DNA of 64,000 nucleotides. Origin: Crotalaria pallida (Eukaryota; Streptophyta; Magnoliopsida; Fabales; Fabaceae). The notes under the pieces are model-generated. The model saw only the letters and a program-made list of their open reading frames with translations. It was not told the origin of the DNA and searched no databases. Position numbers and translations under genes: made by a program. Location of the stretch: assembly GCA_037953625.1 (NCBI GenBank), contig CM075655.1, positions 82,115,501 through 82,179,500 of the forward strand, written 5' to 3'. This document shows, piece after piece, positions 56,516 to 64,000 of this stretch (its first letter is position 1; each line of letters begins with the position of its first letter).

Positions 56516-58091
56516 TGTGAATTCAATGCTCCTAATTAGGTGGATTATGTTTTGATGATGACAAAATAATTAACAAATCATGCCTTGAAGATATTGCAAC
56601 ATCAACATCAACAAGAAGTCAAGAAAAGAAGACAAGTGCCCAATCATTCTCAATCAAATATTAATTGTAAATTTCTAATTTATGTTGAGAGTGGTTGAGA
56701 GTGGGTAGAAATAGTTAGTCTCTTCTAGGAATAAATTTTTATATGTTTATTAAGTTGAGATTGACCAAAAATTAATACTTGAGAGGAAAAATAAAATTGA
56801 AAAATAATTTTTCCCATATCTGATCAAAATACTCGAGTATTTTGATAAAGACTCGAGTATATACTCGAGTATTTATAGAAAAACTCGAGTATTTGTGCCA
56901 GGTCAGCAAATATGACCGTTAGTCTGGTTCATGCACCAATTCACTCGTGACCAACCAAAAAGACTCGAGTATTTACCAAAAGACTCGAGTATTTTTGTCC
57001 AGTCAGCAAAAATGAACTTTGGAGAGACTCAAAAACCCAATTGAGGGCATTTGAATCTCATCCAACCCCAAGAGAGAATTCTGAACCTCATTGTAAAATT
57101 TCTCTTTGAATTTGTGCAAGAACAAACAAGACAACAACACATCATTGATTACAAGCTTTCATAATTTCCTCTTCTCAAGTGTTAATTCCCAAAAAGCTCA
57201 ACTTCTCACTCATATTTACATTTCATTCCAAGTTGAGTTTTAGGCCTCAATTCTTACATTGAGCTGTGCTTATTTGTGCTAATCCATTGTGAGATTAGTA
57301 ATACACATACAAAAAGCTTGATTATTCAAAGTCTTGGATTGTTCCCAAGCAAACCCTAAGTGGCTTAGGGTGTTGGAAGTCTTGAGAGGTTCTCAAGCAC
57401 AAGACTAGGAGGTTCCTAGCCCGGTGGAGTTTCTTGAAGGGAGTTCAAGGAAGCTTTGTGAAGAGTTCTTCAATCACCAGAATCAAATTGGGGTAGAAAT
57501 CAAGAGTTTGGTACACTCTTGAAAGGGTTAGGTTGAGTGAGGCCATTCTCAAGCAATCCTTTGTAATTTCTAACAATTTGATTATTAGTAGAAACTCCTA
57601 AGTGATTAGGAGGACTGGATGTAGCTCATTGTTGGAGTGAACCAGGATAAAATTGCTTGAGTGTTGGTTTATTGCTTTTAATCTACTTTCTAGCTCAATA
57701 GACTTAAGTCATTTCAATCAATTAGGATTTATACAATTAGGTAGCAAGTTCAAGAAATCTTTGTGTTTAAAAGTTATTTAGATTGCTTGTTATTCTGTTG
57801 GATAAGTTCCTGTTTATTATTGAATTGATTTGAGTTAAATTGCTGAATTTTCGTTTCTGGTTTTTCTGCTATCTGATAGGAAAAACTCGAGTATTTCATA
57901 AAAGACTCGAGTTGTTCATCACTGAAAAACTCGAGTATTTCACAAAAGACTCGAGTCTTTTGTGTCTGATTCCAGAAAATTCAGTCTTAGCTCCATTCTT
58001 CAATTATCAATCGAAATATTTGGTATTAGTGCTTCAAAATACTATTCACCCCCCTCTAGTATTTGCTTAGCCCGCTTGTTGGTTTCCAACA
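56516..58091 (+). repeat. SIRE copy 2, 5' LTR
   Basis: 1576 bp, TGTGAATTC to TTTCCAACA. It carries about ten CTCGAG motifs: six at 56828-57000, four at 57886-57960. These include the perfect 24-bp palindrome at 56823-56846 shared with copy 1. Confidence 0.92.
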
Positions 58092-58093
58092 AG

Positions 58094-58105
58094 TGGTATC
58101 AGAGC
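58094..58105 (+). other. SIRE copy 2 primer-binding site (tRNA-Met)
   Basis: TGGTATCAGAGC, 2 bp after the LTR. Confidence 0.92.
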
Positions 58106-58161
58106 TCGGTCGAAAGATCGAGTGTAACAACTTTTTCGAAAAAGATCCTTTTGGAAACTTA

Positions 58162-59940
58162 ATGGGCTCTAGCAATAACTTTGGTGGAGAAGGAGCTTCA
58201 ATAAACCGTCCTCCACTATTTAATGGTGAAGGATATGTTTATTGGAAAACTCGCATGAAAGTTTTTATTGAAGCAATTGATATGGATATTTGGGATGCAA
58301 TTGAAAATGGTCCTTTCATTCCCAAAAAGAAAATAAATGATGAAATTGTTGAAATTCCAAGGAGTAGTTGGAATGATGATGAAAAGAGAAAAGTCTCATT
58401 TGATTTAAAAGCTAAAAACATCATCTTTTCGGCTCTATCCCATGATGAATTTTATAGAGTTTCCCAATGTAAATCGGCAAAAGAAATGTGGGATACTTTG
58501 CAAGTCACACATGAGGGAACAAGTGAGGTTAGAGATGCAAGATTGAATTCTCTAACTCACGAATATGAATTGTTCCACATGTTGCCAAATGAAACCATTA
58601 GTGACTTGCAAAAGCGATTCTCTCACATTGTTAATCATTTGATTTCCTTGGGAAAAGTATTTCGCAATGGTGAAACTACTAACAAAATTCTAAGATGTCT
58701 TGATAGGAGTTGGCAACCCAAGGTAACCGCCATCAAGGAATCAAGAGACATAAATAGCATGGACTTAGCCACCTTGTTTGGCAAACTCCAAGAGCATGAG
58801 ATGGAGCTTACAAGACTTGGGATGCATGAGGAATCGGACAAAAAGAAAAAGAGCATAGCACTCAAAGCTTCAACCAAAGCTACAAAAGAAGTTGAAGAAT
58901 GCTCTACAAGTGGAGATTCCGATGGTGAACCAAATCAAGAAGAATTTGGAATGTTTGTGAAAAGATTCAACAAATTTTTCAAAGGGAAGAAAGGTGGATC
59001 TTCATCCAATTTCAAGAGAACCAAAGACTCCAAACAAAGAGAAAAGAGTACCAATGATGGAGTTAAGTGTCATGAATGTGGTGGGGTTGGTCACATAAGA
59101 ATGGAATGTGCCACATTCTTGAAGAAAAATGACAAGAAGACCCAAGAGACCAAAGGAAAGCGTGCATACATTGTTTGGGATGCACCGGAAAAGAGCAATG
59201 AATCATCTTCAAGTAGCTCCGGTGATGAAAATGCAAACCTTTGTCTCATGGCCAAGAACAATCATGAGTCCTCATCAAGAGCTAATCATGGCATGAGTGA
59301 AAGTGATGATGAGGTAACCTCTAGTTCTTCTTGTTCCTCTTCAAACTCCATTTCATATGATGATTTGCAAGAAGCCTACAATGAAATGTTAATTCAATTT
59401 AAAAGGCTTGCTAAAATTAATAAGGAAAAAGGAAAGAAAATTTTGGAGTTTCAACATGAAATTGATGAATTGCAAAAATCTATAAATGAGTTGAAACTTC
59501 AAAATGAATCCTTGGAACTTATTAATTCTAGTCATCAAAGTGATTGTGCAAATCATGAGGAGATTATCACTCCATGTGAGAGATGTGATGAACTTGAAAA
59601 AGAAGTGAAAGAGTTGAAAAACAAACTCACAATCTCACATAGTGATAGAAACCTCAACCGGTTGTTGAACTCTCAAAGACATAATCACAACAAAACCGGT
59701 TTAGGATATGTTCATAAAACGAACAAAAAGTACAAGGTGGTTGGAACATTTTCTAAGAAAAATTCATCAAAGAGACCAACTTGTACTTATTGTGGAAAGG
59801 TTGGACATATCAACATTGAGTGCCACATTAAGAAGTTTGAAATGAAAAAGGGCACTTATATGTGGATTAAGAAGGGAGAAAGTCCCAACACTAACCCTAA
59901 GGGACCCAACATTGTTTGGGTACCCAAAGTGAACAAGTGA
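58162..59940 (+). CDS. SIRE copy 2 gag
   Basis: An intact frame of 592 codons from the first ATG after the primer site (MGSSNNFGGEGA). Upstream in-frame codons run through the LTR end and have no ATG. The domain order is as in copy 1: gag core, zinc knuckles CHECGGVGHIRMEC (about residue 303) and CTYCGKVGHINIEC (about 541), and a conserved tail MWIKKGESPNT. Differences from copy 1 are few (for example SDLQKR for SNLQKR, and a different last few residues). Expected function is RNA-packaging capsid protein. It appears capable of expression. Confidence 0.92.
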   Translation: MGSSNNFGGEGASINRPPLFNGEGYVYWKTRMKVFIEAIDMDIWDAIENGPFIPKKKINDEIVEIPRSSWNDDEKRKVSFDLKAKNIIFSALSHDEFYRVSQCKSAKEMWDTLQVTHEGTSEVRDARLNSLTHEYELFHMLPNETISDLQKRFSHIVNHLISLGKVFRNGETTNKILRCLDRSWQPKVTAIKESRDINSMDLATLFGKLQEHEMELTRLGMHEESDKKKKSIALKASTKATKEVEECSTSGDSDGEPNQEEFGMFVKRFNKFFKGKKGGSSSNFKRTKDSKQREKSTNDGVKCHECGGVGHIRMECATFLKKNDKKTQETKGKRAYIVWDAPEKSNESSSSSSGDENANLCLMAKNNHESSSRANHGMSESDDEVTSSSSCSSSNSISYDDLQEAYNEMLIQFKRLAKINKEKGKKILEFQHEIDELQKSINELKLQNESLELINSSHQSDCANHEEIITPCERCDELEKEVKELKNKLTISHSDRNLNRLLNSQRHNHNKTGLGYVHKTNKKYKVVGTFSKKNSSKRPTCTYCGKVGHINIECHIKKFEMKKGTYMWIKKGESPNTNPKGPNIVWVPKVNK

Positions 59941-59950
59941 TTTCATTTTG

Positions 59951-62900
59951 TAGGTGTGTCTTCGAACGGGAAAATAATTGTGGTATCTTGATAGTGGATG
60001 TTCGAAGCACATGACGGGAGATAAGCGGCACTTCATTGAGCTTACTCCAAAGGAAAAGGGTTATGTCACTTATGGGGACAACAACAAAGGCAAAATCCTT
60101 GGTATTGGTAAAATCGGAAACTCTTCAAACTTGATTATTGATAATGTGCTCTATGTTCAAGGATTAGAACATAATCTCTTGAGCATAAGCCAATTATGTG
60201 ATATTGGTAATCATGTAGTTTTTACCTCTACCCATTGCCTCATTAAAAGTGACAAAGATGAATCAATCAAATTTGTTGGTAGAAGGTCAAATAATACTTA
60301 CTTAGTTGATTTGAACAAAGTCACTTCTTTGGTCTCTACTTGTTTAGTGAGCAAAGAAAATGACACTTGGTTATGGCATCGTAGGACCGCTCATATAAAT
60401 GTAAACCAATTGAAGAAAATTCAATCAAAAGATCTAGTAGTTGGTTTACCAAAGCTAAATTTTTCTATTGAAGGTGTTTGTTCCCCTTGCAAGAAATGTA
60501 AACAAACTAAAAACACCTTTGGATCAAAAATGGTGATGTCTACATCAAGGCCATTAGAAATGCTTCATATGGACTTGTTTGGACCATCACAAGTAAAAAG
60601 CTTTGGTGGCAACTATTATGCATTGGTGATTGTTGATGACTTCTCTAGGTTTACTTGGACTTTATTTTTAACTACTAAGAGTGAGACCTACAAATCTTTT
60701 AAACATCATGTCAAACTTTTGCAAAACCAAGTAAATCAAAAAGTAATTATTATTCGTACCGATCATGGTGGTGAATTCGAAAACCACAAATTTGATAGAT
60801 TTTGTGCAAAAAATGGTATTGAGCATCAATTCTCCGCACCAAGGACTCCGGAACAAAACGGAGTGGTAGAGCGGAAAAATAGGGTGCTAGAGGAACTTGC
60901 TAGAACCATGTTAAATGATTCTCAAGTACCTCAATATTTTTGGGCCGATGCCGTCAATACGGCTTGTTATGTTTTAAATCGTATTTTGATAAGGCCCTCT
61001 TTGGATAAAACCCCCTATGAACTTTACAAGGGTAGAAAGCCAAATATATCTCATTTTCATGTCTTCGGATGCCAAGTTTTTGTTTTAAATAATGGAAAAG
61101 AACACATTGGCAAGTTTGATTCCAAATCCGATGAAGGCATATTTTTAGGCTATTCTTCTCATAGTAAAGCTTATAGAATTTTCAATAAAAGAACTTTAAC
61201 TATTGAGGAATCAATTCATGTGGTTTTTAATGAGTCTTCAAAAGAAGATAGTGTTTTATGTGATGCTAGTGAAGATGGCATTGTCTTTTCAAAAGAAGAA
61301 AAAGAGAGAGAGAATTCAAAAGTTGATGAAGGAGAAGTAAGGGAAGAACTTCCTCCAACTTGGAAATCGGTCAAGGCTCATCCTATAGACAAAGTCATAG
61401 GAGATATGTCAAAGGGAGTACTTACTCGTAGGTCTATTCAAAACATTTGCCACTATGTCTCATTTGTTTCTCAAATTGAACCCGATTCAATTAAAAAGGC
61501 CATTGAGGATGATCATTGGGTTCTTGCTATGCAAGAAGAATTAAACCAATTCGAAAGAAATGAAGTTTGGGATCTAGTCCCTAAACCCGATGATCATACC
61601 ATAATTGGTACTAAATGGATTTATAGAAACAAACTTGATGAATCCGAGTTGATTATAAGAAACAAAGCTAGACTAGTAGCTCAAGGGTACAACCAAGAGG
61701 AAGGTATCGATTATGATGAGACCTTTGCTCCGGTTGCACGTCTTGAAGCAATCCGAATTTTACTTGCTTATGCTTCAATCATGAAATTCACTTTATATCA
61801 AATGGATGTTAAAAGTGCTTTCTTGAATGGGTTTATAAATGAAGAAGTGTATGTCAAACAACCCCCCGGTTTTGAAAATAGTGAATTTCCAAACCATGTT
61901 TATAAATTGAAAAAGGCACTCTATGGATTGAAACAAGCTCCTAGAGCTTGGTATGATCGATTGAGTTCCTTTCTATTAGAAAACAAGTTTCAAAGAGGGA
62001 AGGTTGATAATACATTATTTATTTATAAAACCAAGGATGACATTTTGTTAGTACAAATCTATGTTGATGATATCATTTTCGGTGCTACTAACGTGTCTCT
62101 TTGTAGAAAGTTTTCAAATTTGATGAAAAAGGAATTTGAAATGTCAATGATGGGAGAACTCAAGTTCTTCCTAGGCTTACAAATAAAGCAAGTCAAGGAG
62201 GGGATATTTGTGCATCAAGGGAAATATTGCAAAGAGCTCCTTGAAAAATTCGGATTGGACAAGTGCAAGGAAGCCTACACTCCAATGAGCACATCATGCT
62301 ACCTAGACAAGGATGAACAAGGTACACCGGTTGATGTTAGTAAGTATAGGGGTATGATAGGTAGTCTCCTATATCTCACTGCATCTAGACCAGATATTAT
62401 GTTTAGTGTATGCATGTGTGCTAGATTTCAAGCTAATCCTAAAGAATCTCACCTATCCGCAGTTAAACATATATTTAAGTATCTAAAAGGAATAATTAAC
62501 ACTGGTTTATGGTATCCTGCTGGTGCCAATCTTAGTCTAGTTGGTTACTCGGATTCCGACTTCGCCGGATGCAAGCTTGATAGCAAAAGCACCAGTGGTA
62601 CTTGCCATTTCTTGGGAAGTTCATTGGTGTCATGGTTTTCTAAAAAGCAAGCTTGTGTCGCTCTTTCTACCGCCGAAGCGGAATATATCGCAGCCGGTAG
62701 TTGTTGTGCTCAACTGTTATGGATGAAACAACAATTATCGGATTTTGGTTTGAAACTTGAAAATATTCCGATTAGATGCGATAACACGAGTGCAATCAAT
62801 TTGACTAAGAATCCGGTGTATCACTCAAGAACTAAACACATTGAAATAAGACATCATTTATTAAGAGATCATGTACAAAAGGGTGATTGCACAATTGAAT

Positions 62901-63013
62901 TTGTTAGTACCACAAATCAATTAGCCGACATTTTTACAAAACCTCTACCAAGGGACACCTTTTATCATATTAGGAGAGAACTTGGTATTTTAGATGAAGC
63001 TAATATAGGCTAA
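59951..63013 (+). pseudogene. SIRE copy 2 pol, complete domains with an N-terminal nonsense codon
   Basis: The pol frame (offset from gag) opens after TAG 59951-59953 and meets TAA at 59975-59977 where copy 1 has CAA. From there about 1010 codons are open. Numbering from 59978: protease LDSGC (4-8), HHCC zinc finger (WHRRTAHIN near 133-141, CSPCKKC near 168-174) and integrase D199 (HMDLFGP), D262 (RTDHGGEF), E298 (VVERKN). Then RT from about 530 (NEVWDLV, DYDETFAPVARLEAIR, LYGLKQAPRAWYD) with YVDD at 695-698, and RNase H from about 855 (YSDSDFAG, STAEAEY, RCDNTSA) ending LGILDEANIG. All catalytic residues I can check are present. Only the early stop, which blocks translation from any upstream start, argues against autonomy. 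Confidence 0.88.
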
Positions 63014-64000
63014 TTGCATTGTGTGTCATTTTTGGAAAATCACCATATTAGTCTTACTCTAATGTGTTATTGATTCTTAGTTAAATTGTCCTTGATGATA
63101 TTTGAAATTGTATATGTTAATTGTGTGTGATTCTGTACTGTATTCCAAGTTGGTAGTGAAGCATTTGTGTTTGATTTGTGTTTGGTCTTTTAAAACAGAG
63201 TTTTTACTTTCTGTTCTGTCAAAATACTCGAGTTTTTCCAAAAACACTCGAGTATTTTAATTCAAAATTAAATCAGTTTTAAATTGAAAAAGTTTTTAAT
63301 CAGGGTCTGATAAAAATACTCGAGTGTTTCTCAAAACACTCGAGTCTTTATTAAAATACTCGAGTGTTTTTCAAAACACTCGAGTCTTTCGAAACCCCCA
63401 AATTTTTGAACTTTCAGACCAAACTCGAGTATTTTCAAAAAAAAACTCGAGTATTTTGCGTTTTCCTGAAATTTGAACTTTCGGACCAAACTCGAGGTTT
63501 TCAGTTTTTACTCGAGTTTTCTGGGGAAATCTGGGCTGAGTCACGACCGACTCGAGTATATTTTCAAAAACTCGAGTATATCCTAAAGAACAACTCGAGT
63601 ATTTATGAATATACTCGAGTATTTTGAACTGTTAATATATACTCTCAGACTCGAGTTTTTGCGACCCTCTTCTCTCTCGGTTTTCTCATATCTCTCTCCT
63701 CAAAACTCATATTTTCCTCAAAGTTTTGTCAAATCTTACTAGTTTTTCATCCTCTAAACTCTTCTCTCGGTTTTATTCTCCTCCAGATGCTCCAGCTCCT
63801 TCGATGTTTTGATGATGTTGACCTTTGGATTTTATCTTAGTTTTCATTCTGTTTTTATCATGTTGGTCTTTGTTACATTTTCTGTATTTTGAGAACTTGG
63901 TGTTTTGAGACTTTGGGTTTATTATTGCACCTTTGATTTGGACCTTTTATGATGTTTTTATGTTAATGAATTTGGTCTTCATTATGATGTTTGTGCAAAG
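63014..64000 (+). repeat. SIRE copy 2 3' UTR with CTCGAG array
   Basis: Non-coding. Between 63226 and 63660 I count about 15 CTCGAG-centred motifs spaced roughly 15-40 bp apart in A/T-rich spacers, the counterpart of 17385-17790. After that comes a CT-rich stretch and T-rich sequence to the window end. Confidence 0.85.

Larger units (their letters stand above)
56516..64000 (+). mobile_element. SIRE-type Ty1/copia retrotransposon, copy 2 (3' end outside window)
   Basis: It contains the 5' LTR (56516-58091), primer site, gag, full-length pol and most of the 3' UTR; the 3' LTR should begin a few hundred bp past the window. It is nearly identical to copy 1 but in the opposite orientation, and it retains the RT domain. 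It is inserted in the second long gypsy-like LTR (left flank CCGCC). Confidence 0.92.

Noticed and set aside
59937..59953. A tiny intron between gag and pol
   Set aside because: The only close donor would give an intron of about 17 nt, too short for plant splicing; an upstream donor remains possible and is listed as a finding.
63226..63660. CRISPR-like array of repeated CTCGAG units
   Set aside because: Repeats are only 6-12 bp, spacers are irregular and A/T-rich, and the context is a plant retrotransposon.

Overview
The window is plant nuclear DNA from an angiosperm, probably a eudicot; I cannot name the species. One host gene is visible: the first exon of a cytosolic-type GMP synthase, on the minus strand at the left edge (722-1276), followed by its first intron running off the window. 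Everything from about 1.4 kb to the end is transposable-element DNA, mostly assignable to named elements by matching LTRs, target-site duplications (TSDs), primer-binding sites, polypurine tracts or recognisable domains.

Layout. At 1404-2184 lie nested Stowaway-like MITEs whose left end is about 130 bp upstream of the GMP synthase ATG. A degenerate Helitron helicase on the minus strand is the oldest layer: its C-terminal part is at 3143-3545 and its earlier part at 29932-30663. It was split by a 5'-truncated L1-type LINE (LINE A, minus). LINE A was hit by a non-autonomous hAT (3870-4611, 8-bp TSD) and by an Athila-like Ty3/gypsy element (5178-28953, TSD TTGCC). The Athila element received a second LINE in its 5' LTR (6359-11022), a Tekay/Del-like gypsy element in its gag (from 12193), and a hAT (26993-28026) and a SINE (28482-28589) in its 3' LTR. 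Within the Tekay-like element sits a very young SIRE-type Ty1/copia element on the minus strand (15032-23657, TSD ACTAT). The stack Helitron > LINE > Athila > Tekay > SIRE is five layers deep.

From 30664 a Tork-type copia element is present as a tandem LTR-internal-LTR-internal array. Copy A (31189-45506) was interrupted by a long gypsy-like solo LTR (33463-42355), which itself contains a small defective SIRE-related element (35672-38870), and by a 1.57-kb solo LTR of that same small family (42986-44553). Copy B (46075-49530) was interrupted by a second long gypsy-like LTR (49531 onward). That one was entered by a second SIRE copy (56516 to beyond the window), on the plus strand, with full-length gag and pol frames but a nonsense codon at the start of pol.

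How the parts work together. The two SIRE copies are almost identical but carry different defects: copy 1 has lost 828 bp covering reverse transcriptase, and copy 2 has a stop just before the protease. Neither looks autonomous, yet together they cover all functions. The most intriguing pattern is arrays of CG-centred palindromes (cores ACTCGAGT and TAATCGATTA) in the LTRs of at least three separate retroelement families; in two of them the arrays lie just upstream of a TATA-like box. A second is a chimeric LTR at 35672-36194 that appears to record a reverse-transcription accident at the initiator tRNA primer. Element classes rest on reading motifs by eye; no database search was possible.
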